From the NCBI GenBank assembly GCA_025356075.1, contig JANXUT010000082.1, forward strand, positions 32,893-96,892: a stretch of DNA of 64,000 nucleotides, in the 5' to 3' direction. The translations under genes were made by a program, and so were the position numbers. The notes below the pieces were generated by a model. It was given only the letters and a program-made list of their open reading frames with translations. It did no database searches and was not told the origin of the DNA. Below are positions 10,631-21,670 of this stretch, in pieces; within the stretch, counting starts at the first letter, position 1; each line of letters opens with the position of its first letter. The DNA comes from Pseudomonadota bacterium. GTDB lineage: Bacteria > Pseudomonadota > Gammaproteobacteria > Steroidobacterales > Steroidobacteraceae.

Positions 10631-11104
10631 CTAGGCGCCGAGGCGCTTCTCCGGCAGCAGCATCGTGCCGCGGCACTCCCAGGTGCCGCACTGGCAGCCG
10701 AAGATCTCGGCGATGCCGGGTGGGTCGTCGGCGTCGCGCTCGAGGCAGTAGTCGTAGACGAGCTCATCGCCGACCTCGATATCCTTGACCGCCTCGATGT
10801 AGACGCGGCGCTTCTCGAGGACCGTCTCGCAGTTCGGGGCGCAGCCGTGGTTCAGGAAACGGGCGGCGTTGCCGCCGACGCCCGCGTCGATGACAGTGCG
10901 CTCATCGACCGTGAACAGGAACGTGTGGTTGTCGGCGACATCCTTGCCGGCGTAGCGAAGGTCCGCCTCGTCGTGGGAGATGCGCTCGCCGAGGTACTCC
11001 ACGATGCGCGTGCCCTTCTTGATGCGGCGCGTGGCGAAGACGCCGGTGCCATGGATGCTGGAGCGTCGGACGCGAAACGGCGGCAGGCCTCGGAAACGGG
11101 TCAT
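10631..11104 (-). CDS. SET-domain protein-lysine methyltransferase-like
   Basis: A small SET protein of 157 residues. It has HGTGVFA (about 18-24), EYLGE, the knot motif NHGCAPNC (85-92), YDY (117-119), and a post-SET zinc cluster CQCGTWEC (137-144). All four SET signatures are intact, so it probably uses S-adenosylmethionine to methylate a lysine. Bacterial SET proteins are known but their targets are mostly unidentified. ATG 11104 gives the standard N-terminus. Downstream, 4 bases away, is a 2OG oxygenase, so two candidate protein modifiers are adjacent. Confidence 0.88.
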   Translation of the reverse strand: MTRFRGLPPFRVRRSSIHGTGVFATRRIKKGTRIVEYLGERISHDEADLRYAGKDVADNHTFLFTVDERTVIDAGVGGNAARFLNHGCAPNCETVLEKRRVYIEAVKDIEVGDELVYDYCLERDADDPPGIAEIFGCQCGTWECRGTMLLPEKRLGA

Positions 11105-11144
11105 GCGGATCCTCAGTCGGGGCGTAGAACGGTGCCCGCGGCGA

Positions 11145-11939
11145 TCAGACGGCGACGGGCGCCTTGATCGCGGCGAGCGGATGGTAGTCGGCAATCTCGA
11201 TGTCGTTGTACTCGTAGTCGAACAGCGTCGGCGGCCGACGCTTGAGGACGAGCCTCGGCAGCGCCCCGGGCTCACGTGCGAGCTGCAGGTCCACCTGCTC
11301 GAGGTGGTTGAGGTAGAGGTGGCAGTCCCCGCCGGTCCAGATGAAGTCGCCGACGCCAAGGTCCGACTGGGCGGCGACCATGTGCACGAGGAGCGCGTAG
11401 CTCGCGATGTTGAACGGCACGCCGAGGAAGAGGTCGGCGCTGCGTTGGTACATCTGGCAGGACAGCTTGCCGCCGGCGACGTAGAACTGGAAGAACGCGT
11501 GGCAGGGCTGCAGCGCCATCGACTCGAGCTCGCCAACGTTCCAGGCGCTGACGATGAGGCGGCGCGAATCGGGGTTCTGCCTGATCGCGCTGAGCACCTC
11601 ACTGATCTGGTCGATGTGGCGGCCGTCGGGTGCAACCCAGTCGCGCCACTGCTTGCCGTAGACGGGACCCAGGTTCCCCGCCTCGTCCGCCCACTCGTCC
11701 CAGATCGACACGCCCGCCGCGCGCAAGCTCGCGACGTTCGTTTCGCCGCGCAGGAACCAGAGGAGCTCCTCGACGACGCTCTTCGTGTGGACCTTCTTCG
11801 TCGTGACGAGCGGGAAGCCCCGCGCGAGATCGAAGCGCATCTGCCAGCCGAACACCGCGAGCGTCCCCGTGCCGGTCCGGTCGGCCTTCGGGGTGCCGTG
11901 CCGGCGGACGTGACGGAGGAGATCGAGGTACTGCTTCAC
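11145..11939 (-). CDS. thyA: Thymidylate synthase
   Basis: 264 residues, exactly the E. coli ThyA length. The catalytic Cys146 lies in [13 protein letters not shown], and the folate- and dUMP-binding segments ([24 protein letters not shown]) are present. It makes dTMP from dUMP using methylene-THF. GTG 11939 overlaps the lgt stop as GTGA, the usual lgt-thyA arrangement in Gammaproteobacteria. The frame upstream is a shadow within lgt. Confidence 0.97.
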   Translation of the reverse strand: MKQYLDLLRHVRRHGTPKADRTGTGTLAVFGWQMRFDLARGFPLVTTKKVHTKSVVEELLWFLRGETNVASLRAAGVSIWDEWADEAGNLGPVYGKQWRDWVAPDGRHIDQISEVLSAIRQNPDSRRLIVSAWNVGELESMALQPCHAFFQFYVAGGKLSCQMYQRSADLFLGVPFNIASYALLVHMVAAQSDLGVGDFIWTGGDCHLYLNHLEQVDLQLAREPGALPRLVLKRRPPTLFDYEYNDIEIADYHPLAAIKAPVAV

Positions 11940-12763
11940 GCGCCACCGGCCGCCTTGCTGCGGTAGTTGCCGGACGGAGTCCGCCGCCCATAGGCATAGG
12001 CGAGGAGGCCCACGCCAATCAGCACCATCGGCAGCGACAGCACCATGCCCATCGTCAGCCAGCCGCCGGCGAGGTAGCCGAGGTCGGCGTCGGGGACGCG
12101 CACGAACTCGATCAGCGTGCGGAAGGTCCCGTAGAAGATCAGGAACAGGGCCGTCGGCGCCCAGCGTGGCCGTGGCCGCGAGGTGAACGTCCAGAGGATT
12201 GCGAAGAGCACGAGGCCCTCGAGGCCCGCCTCGTAGAGCTGCGAGGGATGCAGCACCTGCGTGATGCCGTCGGCGCCGCGCACCGCGAAGCCCCACGGCA
12301 GGTCGGTGGGCTTGCCCCACAACTCGCTGTTGATGAAGTTGCCGATGCGCCCCGAGGCGAGCCCGAGGGTCGGCAGCGGCGCGGTGAAATCGAACACGTC
12401 GCCGAGGTTCCGCCCTCGCCGCCAGGCGAGGAACGCGAGCGCGCAAAGCACGCCGATGAGCCCGCCGTGGAAGCTCATGCCGCCCTGCCAGATCTTGTAC
12501 CAGTAGGTCGGGTCCTCGCTGAGCGCGTGCCGGCCGTAGAAGAGGAGCCAGCCGAGGCGCCCGCCGAGCACGACACCGAGCACCGAGTAGAAGATGAGGT
12601 CGTCGACCTCGAGCGGTGTCCAGCTCGAGTCGGCGCGGCTCGCGCGGCGCCGCGCGAGCCACCAGCCGGCGAGGAACCCGACGACGTAGGTGAGGCCGTA
12701 CCAGCGGACCGCGAAGGGCCCGAGGTGGACGATGACCGGGTCGATGCCGGGGGGAGTCAGCAT
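11936..12763 (-). CDS. lgt: Prolipoprotein diacylglyceryl transferase
   Basis: A 275-residue inner-membrane enzyme that transfers diacylglycerol from phosphatidylglycerol to the lipobox cysteine of prolipoproteins. The Lgt signature GRIGNFIN with its essential Arg is at 138-145, and His99 is in MSFHGG. There are about seven hydrophobic segments. ATG at 12763; the 3' end overlaps thyA by 4 bases. The window also contains likely lipoprotein substrates (cytochrome c at 17893 and the binding protein at 62817). Confidence 0.97.
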   Translation of the reverse strand: MLTPPGIDPVIVHLGPFAVRWYGLTYVVGFLAGWWLARRRASRADSSWTPLEVDDLIFYSVLGVVLGGRLGWLLFYGRHALSEDPTYWYKIWQGGMSFHGGLIGVLCALAFLAWRRGRNLGDVFDFTAPLPTLGLASGRIGNFINSELWGKPTDLPWGFAVRGADGITQVLHPSQLYEAGLEGLVLFAILWTFTSRPRPRWAPTALFLIFYGTFRTLIEFVRVPDADLGYLAGGWLTMGMVLSLPMVLIGVGLLAYAYGRRTPSGNYRSKAAGGA

Positions 12764-12800
12764 GGGCGCGAAGTGTAGCGAAATCCCCGGCCCCGACCCA

Positions 12801-13550
12801 TCAGCGCCGCCCTGACAGGATCGCGAGGACTTCGCCGGCGACCTCGTAGAGCGCCGCGTGGCTGCGCCTGAGCGCCTGCACCGAGGGCAACCACACGAGC
12901 CCGCCCTCGGGACGGGAACCGGCCGAGCCCGCGGGAGCCGGGATCGGCTCGATGCCAGCGCGGCGGAACTCCGCCCGCGCCCGGCGCATGTGCACGGCCG
13001 AGGTCACGAGCAGCACGCGCGTCAGCCCGAGCGACCCAAGGAGCGCCGCGCTCTCGGTGGCATTCTCGGCGGTCGTGCGCGAACGCGTCTCGAGCCAGCG
13101 CGCCTCAAGGCCAAACTCGTCCTTCAGCGTCTGCGCCATGACGCGTGACTCCGGGTACTCGGCCTCGACGGCACCGCCCGAGAGGAGGAGCGGCAGGCCC
13201 GTGAGGCGCGCAAGCCCGGCGGCATAGGCGAGCCGCTCGAGCGTGTCGGGAGCAACCACCGCGCCCGCCGGCCCTGAGGTGATGCCCCCGCCGAGCACGA
13301 AGATGACCTGCGCCGGCGGCACGTGCTTCGGGTCGACCTGCCGGCAGCACTCGACCGCGCGGGTCAGCGCGTGCTCGACCGGCGCGAGCGAGAGGAGGAG
13401 CAGGAGGGCAACGGATGAGGCGATGAGCGCGCGGCCGAGGCGCGGTGAGCGCCGCAGGAGCGCAAGCCCCGCGACGCCAAGGAGGATGAGCCCGCCGGGC
13501 GGCAGCACCAGCGCCCGGCCGATGGCGTGCAGGATCAGGTTAGCGTCCAT
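12801..13550 (-). CDS. YdcF/ElyC-family protein (DUF218)
   Basis: 249 residues with two N-terminal membrane segments followed by a DUF218 domain: VIFVLGGGI near 84-92, LLLSGG, and LLVTSAVHMRRARAEF. Relatives such as ElyC and SanA affect envelope biogenesis in Enterobacteria, but a biochemical activity is not assigned. ATG at 13550, nine bases downstream of the RlmI-like gene stop, so probably cotranscribed with it. Confidence 0.85.
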   Translation of the reverse strand: MDANLILHAIGRALVLPPGGLILLGVAGLALLRRSPRLGRALIASSVALLLLLSLAPVEHALTRAVECCRQVDPKHVPPAQVIFVLGGGITSGPAGAVVAPDTLERLAYAAGLARLTGLPLLLSGGAVEAEYPESRVMAQTLKDEFGLEARWLETRSRTTAENATESAALLGSLGLTRVLLVTSAVHMRRARAEFRRAGIEPIPAPAGSAGSRPEGGLVWLPSVQALRRSHAALYEVAGEVLAILSGRR

Positions 13551-13559
13551 CGCCGCGGG

Positions 13560-14786
13560 TCAATCGTGGGTGACCCGGCACATGAACGCCTTCAGGTAGC
13601 GGCTCTCCGGGATCGCCGGGTGCACCGGATGGTCGGGCGCCTGCCCACCGCTCGCGAGTACCTGCACGAACCGGCCGAGGTGGCGGCCGGCCTTCTGGAT
13701 CGCGTCGGTGAGCGCGGCGGGCTCTAGGTGGTAGGAGCACGAGCAGCTGACCAGGAAGCCGTCGCGCGGCAAGAGCTGCATCGCGAGCTGGTTCAGGCGC
13801 TTGTAGGCCGCCTCGCCTTTGCCCGCGTCCTTGCGCCGCTTGATGAACGCGGGCGGATCGATGATGACCAGGTCGAACTTCTCGCGCGCCGCATGGAGCT
13901 CCTCGAGCGCCTCGAATACGTCGGCCTTCTGGGTGCGGATGGCGACCCCGTTGCGCTCGGCGTTGCGGCTCGCGGCCTCAAGCGCCGGTTGCGATGAGTC
14001 GATGCAGGTCACCTCACTCCCGGCCTTCGCGGCCTGCACGCCCCAGGCGCCGACGTAGCTGAACGCATCGAGGACGCGGGCGCTGCCGGCGGCAAGCCCG
14101 AGGAACGCGCGGCGGTTGGCCGCCTGGTCGAAGAACCAGCCGGTCTTCTGGCCCGCGGCGAGTGGCGCACGGAACGTGCACTCGCCCTCGAGCACCTCGA
14201 TCTCATCGGGCAGCTTGCCGCGGGCGGCCTCGACGTAGCTCGGCAGTCCCTCGAGCTCACGGGCGCCGGAATCGTTCTTGAACACGACGACCTTCGGCTT
14301 CACGACCTTCTCGAGCGCCGCGAGGATGTGCTCCTTCTGGACTTCCATGCCGGCCGTGCCGATCTGCACGACCAGCGTATCGGCATAGCGATCGACCACG
14401 AGGCCGGGCAGCTCGTCGGATTCGCCGTGCACGAGGCGGTAGTAGGGCCTCGCGTAGAGCCGTTCCCGCAGCGCGAGCGCCACGTTGAGGCGGTGGACCA
14501 TGAGCCCTTGCCCCGGCGCGAAGCCCGCGTGGCGCGACAGGATGCGCGCGGCGATCAGCGAGTGCGGATTGACATAAGCGTAGCCCATGAACTTGCCGCG
14601 GTCGGATTCGACCGCGACGATGGTTCCGGGCACGAAGTCCGGCAGCGGCGTCGCCGTCGTGTCGACCTCGTTGCTGAAGATCCACAGGTGGCCCGCGGCG
14701 ACGCGCCGGTCCTCGTTGTGCTTGAGCTTCAGCACCGGAAAATCGGCAACGCCGGGTGCGGCGGCGGAGGGAGCTACATCGTTCAT
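13560..14786 (-). CDS. rlmI: Class I SAM-dependent rRNA methyltransferase, RlmI-like
   Basis: 408 residues. The N-terminal PUA-type segment (LKLKHNEDRRVAAGHLWIFS) is followed by an EEHEE domain and a Rossmann methyltransferase. The SAM motif is VLDAFSYVGAWGVQAAKAG, then IIDPPAF, and the catalytic cysteine region is SCSCSYH. This is the layout of RlmI, the 23S rRNA m5C1962 methyltransferase. ATG 14786 gives the standard length; the frame upstream crosses the promoter region and is not family-like. A TAGAAT -10-like hexamer lies at 14857-14862 on this strand, without a clear -35. Divergent from the thioredoxin-domain gene. Confidence 0.9.
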   Translation of the reverse strand: MNDVAPSAAAPGVADFPVLKLKHNEDRRVAAGHLWIFSNEVDTTATPLPDFVPGTIVAVESDRGKFMGYAYVNPHSLIAARILSRHAGFAPGQGLMVHRLNVALALRERLYARPYYRLVHGESDELPGLVVDRYADTLVVQIGTAGMEVQKEHILAALEKVVKPKVVVFKNDSGARELEGLPSYVEAARGKLPDEIEVLEGECTFRAPLAAGQKTGWFFDQAANRRAFLGLAAGSARVLDAFSYVGAWGVQAAKAGSEVTCIDSSQPALEAASRNAERNGVAIRTQKADVFEALEELHAAREKFDLVIIDPPAFIKRRKDAGKGEAAYKRLNQLAMQLLPRDGFLVSCSCSYHLEPAALTDAIQKAGRHLGRFVQVLASGGQAPDHPVHPAIPESRYLKAFMCRVTHD

Positions 14787-14894
14787 CGTGGCTACTCGGC
14801 GGGTGCGGCGCGGCCGCGAGGGCGGCGGCGCTCGCGTATAGTGGGCGGGCGGGGGCATTCTAGCCGACGCGCACCCTAATCCGGATCTGAAACG

Positions 14895-17012
<2,118 letters not shown>

Positions 17013-17021
17013 GCCGGGGGC

Positions 17022-17489
17022 CTAGCTCCCGCCGCCCGAGCGCGCGGCGTCGAAGGCGCGCCTGAGCTTCCCGACGAGTTCGCCGTGCCGGCCGGCGGAG
17101 AATCTATCGGCCGCCTGCCAGTCGAACGCCCACGGCTGCCAGGCGCGCTCCGCGGCCGGCTCCTCGGCGCGCCTTGGAAAGACGTGCGCATGCAGCGCAG
17201 GGTCGACGTTGCCGAAGATCGCGTAGTTGACGCGGATCCCGCCCATCGCCTCGAGCAGCACGTCGCCGACGTGCGCCATGTCCGCGAGGAAGGCGGCACG
17301 GTGAGCGCCGGTGAGCGCGTTCAGCTGCGGCACCACCGGATCGGGCAGCAGCAGGCAGTAGCCCGCGATGACCTGCGGGTCGCCGAGCACGACCCAGCCT
17401 GAGTCGAGCCGCGCGATGAAGCTCTCATCGGCGGCGCCGCGCAGCTTCTGCACGCGCCGGTGGATGACCGTGTCCGCGCCTGCGTTCAT
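17022..17489 (-). CDS. HIT-family hydrolase-like protein, first triad His replaced
   Basis: 155 residues. Family features: GYCLLLPDPVVPQLNALT, NYAIFGNVDPALHAHVFPR. Compared with HxHxH, the first position is Ala98, while His100 and His102 and the trailing PR remain. The catalytic middle His is therefore kept, but the triad is incomplete. HIT proteins hydrolyse nucleotide phosphoramidates or dinucleoside polyphosphates. ATG 17489 overlaps the DUF486 stop (ATGA). Confidence 0.82.
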   Translation of the reverse strand: MNAGADTVIHRRVQKLRGAADESFIARLDSGWVVLGDPQVIAGYCLLLPDPVVPQLNALTGAHRAAFLADMAHVGDVLLEAMGGIRVNYAIFGNVDPALHAHVFPRRAEEPAAERAWQPWAFDWQAADRFSAGRHGELVGKLRRAFDAARSGGGS

Positions 17490-17833
17490 GCGTGGCTCCT
17501 GAACATGAAGTAGACGGCGCCTATCATGCAGCAGCCGGCCCACAGGAAGTCGAGCTTGACGCCCTGCTTGAGGTAGAAGTACGCGAACGGCACGAACACG
17601 CCGAGCGTGATGACCTCCTGCAGGATCTTGAGCTGCGGGATCGTGAGGATCGTGTGGCCGATCCGGTTGGCGGGGACCTGCAGCAGGTATTCAAAGAGCG
17701 CGATGCCCCACGAGACGAGCGCCGCGATCCACCAGGGCCGCTGGCTCAATTCCTTCAGGTGCGCGTACCAGGCAAAGGTCATGAACACGTTCGACAGGGA
17801 CAGCAGGATCACGGTCCATCCGAACTCACGCAT
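17486..17833 (-). CDS. DMT-like DUF486 membrane protein
   Basis: 115 residues with four hydrophobic helices, matching DUF486, a small relative of the drug/metabolite transporter fold. The segments WYAHLKELS, RPWWIAALVSWGIALFEYLL and LKILQEVITLGVF are characteristic. Substrate unknown. Start ATG 17833; overlaps the HIT gene by ATGA. Confidence 0.88.
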   Translation of the reverse strand: MREFGWTVILLSLSNVFMTFAWYAHLKELSQRPWWIAALVSWGIALFEYLLQVPANRIGHTILTIPQLKILQEVITLGVFVPFAYFYLKQGVKLDFLWAGCCMIGAVYFMFRSHA

Positions 17834-17892
17834 GCGAGGCTCCCGGGTACGCGACGGTGCCGCTTGGTGGCGGTGATGAGTCTGGCGCGCGC

Positions 17893-18348
17893 TCAGCCGG
17901 CGCGGTGCGCGGCGCGCGCGGCGGCGACCATCGCCGCCGTCACCGGCGTCGCGTGGTTGCCGAAGCTCGTGCGCACGTGCGTCAGCAGCGTCGCGAGGTC
18001 CTCGTCCGGGAGGTAGCTGAACTGCGGCATGATGCCGGCGTACGCGCCGCGCGGGAGCGCGGCGGGGCGGTGCCCGTACATGACCCAGCCGAGGAGTTCC
18101 TCGGGGGGCCCGAGCGTCACGGGCGTCCCGGCGAGCGGCGGCTGCACGCCCTCGATGCCGCTGCCGTCCGGCCGGTGGCAGGCGGCGCAGGTCGTCGCGT
18201 AGAGGCGTTCGGCCGGCGTCGCCGCACGGTGACTCGACTCCCCGCCCGGCGCGCAGGCGCCGAGCGCCGTGGCGGCGAGGGCGGCCGCGACGCCGAGAAA
18301 CGCGTGCCGCCCCGCCGCCGCCGGCGCCGGCACCCGGCGCCCCGGCAT
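17893..18348 (-). CDS. Mono-haem c-type cytochrome lipoprotein
   Basis: 151 residues with a lipoprotein signal (lipobox LGAC, acyl-Cys32). A single haem-binding CAACH lies at 54-58, and the probable axial Met107 is in GIMPQF. The size and motif spacing are those of small class I cytochromes c, so it is probably an outer- or inner-membrane-anchored electron carrier in the periplasm. Only four bases separate its start from the decarboxylase stop upstream, so they may be cotranscribed, without obvious functional link. Confidence 0.88.
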   Translation of the reverse strand: MPGRRVPAPAAAGRHAFLGVAAALAATALGACAPGGESSHRAATPAERLYATTCAACHRPDGSGIEGVQPPLAGTPVTLGPPEELLGWVMYGHRPAALPRGAYAGIMPQFSYLPDEDLATLLTHVRTSFGNHATPVTAAMVAAARAAHRAG

Positions 18349-18352
18349 GCGC

Positions 18353-19567
18353 TCAGCGCGGGACGAGCGTGACGACGGTCGCGTCGGCCGGCTCACGGTT
18401 GATCGGCAGCACCCGGGCGCGGCGGATGAAGTTGAAGTCCGTGGCGCCGGCCGAGCAGTACGCGCCCATGTCCCGGCCGACGATGAGGTCGCCAATCTCG
18501 AGCGGCGGCAACGGCAGGTCCTCGATCACGACGTCGATGCTGTCGCAGGTGGGACCGGCGAGCACGCTCGGGCGCCGCTCGCCGTCGGTGCGCAGGCTTT
18601 CGATCCGGTAGCGGGCGTGATCGAAAAGCTGGCCGCTGAAGGAGCCGTAGATCCCGTCGTCGAGGTAGTACCACTGCCGGCCATCGCGCACCGCGCGGCC
18701 GATGACGGTCGAGACGCAGGTGCCCGCGGGCGCGGCAATGAACCGGCCGGGCTCGGCGATGATCCTGAGGTTCGGCGGCAGCGCCGCGAGCGCCGCGCGG
18801 ATCGGTGCGCAGAACTCCTCTATCGGCATTGCGGGCTCCAGGTAGTCGACCGGGAAGCCACCGCCAATGTCGAGAACAGCCAGGTCGGCGTGGCCGGCCG
18901 CGCGGCCCGCTTCGATCATGCCGCCTGAGGCCGCGATTGCGCGCACGTGCATGTCGGGGCTGGCGGCCTGGGAACCGGCGTGGAATGAAAGCCCGACGAC
19001 CCGCACGCCCATCTGCGCGGCGACCCTGAGGAGCGCCGGGACCGCCGCGGGCTCGCAGCCAAACTTCTTGGAGAGGTCGCACACCGCATCGGAAGTCCCG
19101 AATGCGACTCGCAGCAGCACTTCGACGCGCTTGCGATGGCGGATGAACTTGCCGATCTCGTCGGCGTTGTCGGCGACGAAGATGCGCACGCCGAACCTGA
19201 GCGCATCGCGGATGTCGCCGTCGCGCTTGATCGGGTGGGTGTGGATGCAACGCTCGGGCGCCACCTGCGCAGCACGCACCAGATCGACCTCGCCGCTACT
19301 CGCGAGGTCGAAGAACGCGCCCTCGCCCTTCAGCGTCGCGACGACCACCGGGTCCGGCAGCGGCTTCAGCGCATAGTGGAGGTCGACGCCCGGCAGTGCC
19401 GCCTTGAGCGCGCGGTACTGGCCGCGGATCCGGTCGCAGTCGACCACCATGAGCGGCGAGCCGTGGCGTGCCACGAGCGCCTCGATGTCGGCGCGCGCGT
19501 AGGGCGCGTGCAGTCGCCCCGTCGCGGGAGTCTCGGCGGACAACATCGACTTCGCGGGCTTGGGCAC
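18353..19567 (-). CDS. PLP-dependent ornithine/lysine decarboxylase (fold III)
   Basis: 404 residues of the eukaryote-like ODC family. PLP lysine is Lys68 in HYALKPL. FHAGSQ is at 195-200, GGGFP at 235-239, and EPGRF begins at 272. The catalytic Cys341-Asp342 is in AGPTCDSID, and LDDGIYGSFSG is present. It makes putrescine and/or cadaverine. GTG 19567 is chosen because GAGGA lies 8 bases upstream and a promoter-like pair is at 19595-19622; an ATG at 19546 is an alternative. The putrescine-type binding protein and PuuB-like oxidase elsewhere in the window suggest active diamine metabolism. Confidence 0.88.
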   Translation of the reverse strand: MPKPAKSMLSAETPATGRLHAPYARADIEALVARHGSPLMVVDCDRIRGQYRALKAALPGVDLHYALKPLPDPVVVATLKGEGAFFDLASSGEVDLVRAAQVAPERCIHTHPIKRDGDIRDALRFGVRIFVADNADEIGKFIRHRKRVEVLLRVAFGTSDAVCDLSKKFGCEPAAVPALLRVAAQMGVRVVGLSFHAGSQAASPDMHVRAIAASGGMIEAGRAAGHADLAVLDIGGGFPVDYLEPAMPIEEFCAPIRAALAALPPNLRIIAEPGRFIAAPAGTCVSTVIGRAVRDGRQWYYLDDGIYGSFSGQLFDHARYRIESLRTDGERRPSVLAGPTCDSIDVVIEDLPLPPLEIGDLIVGRDMGAYCSAGATDFNFIRRARVLPINREPADATVVTLVPR

Positions 19568-19594
19568 TGGCGGGATCCTCGGGTGGGCGCGCGG

Positions 19595-19622
19595 ATTCTA
19601 GGCTAAATCCTCGGCATCGCAA
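19595..19622 (-). promoter_or_regulatory. Sigma-70-like promoter for the decarboxylase gene
   Basis: On the minus strand TTGCGA (19617-19622) and TAGAAT (19595-19600) are separated by 16 bases. The implied start of transcription near 19587 gives a leader of about 20 bases to GTG 19567. It overlaps the end of tsaC. Sequence match only. Confidence 0.45.
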
Positions 19623-20557
19623 GCGGCTGCAGCTCGCGCGAGCCGGTCGCGCACCGCATCCCAGTTAGCGCCCGCCGGGACCGCCTCGACGAGGATCGCG
19701 GCCGCGCCGCTCGCATCGAGGCGGCGCAGGTCCGCATAGAGATCGTGACCGAAGCGAACCGCCTCGGCACCCGCTTCGATCCAGAGCGGCCCTGCGTAGT
19801 CGGCCGGCCGGCCGCTGCGCGCGAGCACGGCGACCGAGGCGCCGGCCAGGGCGCGCAGCGAATCGGCCGGGAGCACGCGCAGCGGTGTCCGCGGGGCGTA
19901 GTGCGCGGCGAGCGTGCCCGAGGCACGCGGCCCCTCGCCCCGCTCGGCGCGCCGGATGGGACCTGCGACGGCCTCGAGGTCGGGCAGCGCGATGCCGCCC
20001 GGGCGCAGCAGCAGCAGTTCACCAACGCAGCTCACGATCGTCGATTCGAGGCCGACGCTGCAGTCGCCGCCGTCGAGGACGAGAGCGACCTCGGCGCCGA
20101 ACTCCGCGCGCACGTGCGCGGCCGTCGTCGGGCTCACCCGCCCGAACCGGTTCGCGGAGGGCGCCGCGATGCCGCCGCCGAAGGCGGCCAGCAGCGCGAG
20201 AGCGAGCGGGTGCGAAGGCACCCTCAGTCCGACCGTGGGCGCCCCACCCGTCACCTCGTCGATGACGCCCGCCGCGCGCGGCAGGATGAGGGTGAGCGGT
20301 CCGGGCCAGAACGCACGCGCGAGCCGCTCGGCCGCCGCGGGGACGTGCGCGGCCCACTCGCCGAGCGCACTCGCGTCGCGGAGGTGGACGATCAAGGGAT
20401 GGTTGGCCGGCCGGCCCTTCAACGCGAAGACGCGCCGGACCGCGGCGGGGTTCCCGGCGTCGGCACCGAGGCCGTAGACGGTTTCGGTCGGGAATCCGAT
20501 CGCATCGCCGGCGCAAAGTGCCGCGACCGCCTCGCGGAGCTCCACCTCAGCGCTCAT
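19598..20557 (-). CDS. tsaC: L-threonylcarbamoyladenylate synthase (TsaC/Sua5)
   Basis: 319 residues. It makes threonylcarbamoyl-AMP from threonine, bicarbonate and ATP for tRNA t6A37. The YrdC core has GFPTETVYGLGADA and KGRPANHPLIVHL. The length and the C-terminal segment (from about residue 200) indicate the longer Sua5 form with its extra Rossmann-like domain. ATG 20557 overlaps the DUF72 stop (ATGA) just upstream. Confidence 0.95.
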   Translation of the reverse strand: MSAEVELREAVAALCAGDAIGFPTETVYGLGADAGNPAAVRRVFALKGRPANHPLIVHLRDASALGEWAAHVPAAAERLARAFWPGPLTLILPRAAGVIDEVTGGAPTVGLRVPSHPLALALLAAFGGGIAAPSANRFGRVSPTTAAHVRAEFGAEVALVLDGGDCSVGLESTIVSCVGELLLLRPGGIALPDLEAVAGPIRRAERGEGPRASGTLAAHYAPRTPLRVLPADSLRALAGASVAVLARSGRPADYAGPLWIEAGAEAVRFGHDLYADLRRLDASGAAAILVEAVPAGANWDAVRDRLARAAAACDAEDLA

Positions 20558-21582
20558 GCCGGCGGTGGCGGGCGGGCGCGCCGCTCGAGCTCGCGCGTGA
20601 GGCCGAAGAGGGTGAGTGGCGCGCAGCCCTCGGCCTTGTTGTTGGCGATCACGATCGCCTCGTTGCCGCGGGCGAGGACCCGCTCGATGAGCTCGGCGAC
20701 GGCGCTGCGGTTCGCCGCGTCCGGGTCGACGATCCGGTCGAAAGGGAAATAGCGCTCGCGCGCCGCCTCGTAGTCCTGCCCCGGGTTGAGGAGCCAGCGG
20801 ATCACGACGGCGCCCGAGAGCCAGGCGCTCTCGCCGAGGAGGTCGGCCTGCTCGAGCACGGAGGGCATGCGCGGATGCACGTTGAAGCAGTGCGTGGCGC
20901 CGTTCCTCGCGAGCGCATCGGTGTAGCCGGGACCCAAGAGCTCGCGGTTCCTGAGCTCGACCGCGTACTGGGGGCCGCGCGGCAGTGCCTCGAGGAACGC
21001 GCCGAGCGCATCGGCGAAGAGCTGCGGCTCGCGCGAGTAGGGCAAGCCGAGCGCCGGGAACTGGAAGAGGAGCGCGCCCAGGCGCTCGCCGAGCCCCTCG
21101 ATGACCGGCGTCACGACCCGCTCGATCGTGTACGGCAGGTCGAGGAAGCGATCGACGTCGGGCGTGACGGCGACGTTGCGCGCCTGCCGGTCGATCGGGT
21201 TCGTGAGCGCGGCGTGTGCCTTGACGATGAAGCGAAAGTCCGCCGGCACCGCGCGCGCGTAGCGGCGGAACTCCTCCGCGCTCAACGGCGCGTAGTACGT
21301 CCGGTCGAGGCCGACCGCCCGCAAGAGCTCGTGCCGCGCGTATGCGCCAAGGCCCGAGCGGGCCAGCAGCTGCTCGCCCGCCCGCTGCGCGTAGACGACG
21401 CCGGCCCAGCCGGGGAACGCCCAGCTCGAGGTGCCGAACCGCAGGCCCGCCGGCAGCCGCTCGCGCACGCCCTCGAGATCAGCCGGCAACGCCGCCGCGC
21501 CGATCAGGTCGACGTCGGAGCCGCCGGCGGCAAACAGCTCGATCTGCGCGGAGGGATCGGGGGTCACGGGGCTCGCCGCCAC
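20554..21582 (-). CDS. DUF72 (YecE-like) TIM-barrel protein
   Basis: A 342-residue protein with the DUF72 landmarks RFGTSSWAFPGWAGVVY, ELLRAVGLDRTYY, FRFIVKAH, LLFQFP, YAVELRNREL and YYFGL-type C-terminal features (NNKAEG). The family is widespread and uncharacterised. The start is uncertain: GTG 21582 gives the longest form, and a GTG 15 bases further in is equally acceptable. Overlaps tsaC by 4 bases. Confidence 0.88.
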   Translation of the reverse strand: MAASPVTPDPSAQIELFAAGGSDVDLIGAAALPADLEGVRERLPAGLRFGTSSWAFPGWAGVVYAQRAGEQLLARSGLGAYARHELLRAVGLDRTYYAPLSAEEFRRYARAVPADFRFIVKAHAALTNPIDRQARNVAVTPDVDRFLDLPYTIERVVTPVIEGLGERLGALLFQFPALGLPYSREPQLFADALGAFLEALPRGPQYAVELRNRELLGPGYTDALARNGATHCFNVHPRMPSVLEQADLLGESAWLSGAVVIRWLLNPGQDYEAARERYFPFDRIVDPDAANRSAVAELIERVLARGNEAIVIANNKAEGCAPLTLFGLTRELERRARPPPPA

Positions 21583-21670
21583 TTGGGTGCCCCGAACTTA
21601 AGCAATGCCGACCCGCACGGCAACTGCAGGCGTCTCGTCCCGGCGTACGGGTCGTCGCGGCAGCGGCGGC

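Noticed and set aside
11145..12662. A 505-codon frame extending thyA into lgt
   Set aside because: The first 241 codons overlap lgt in another frame; GTG 11939 gives exactly the E. coli ThyA length.
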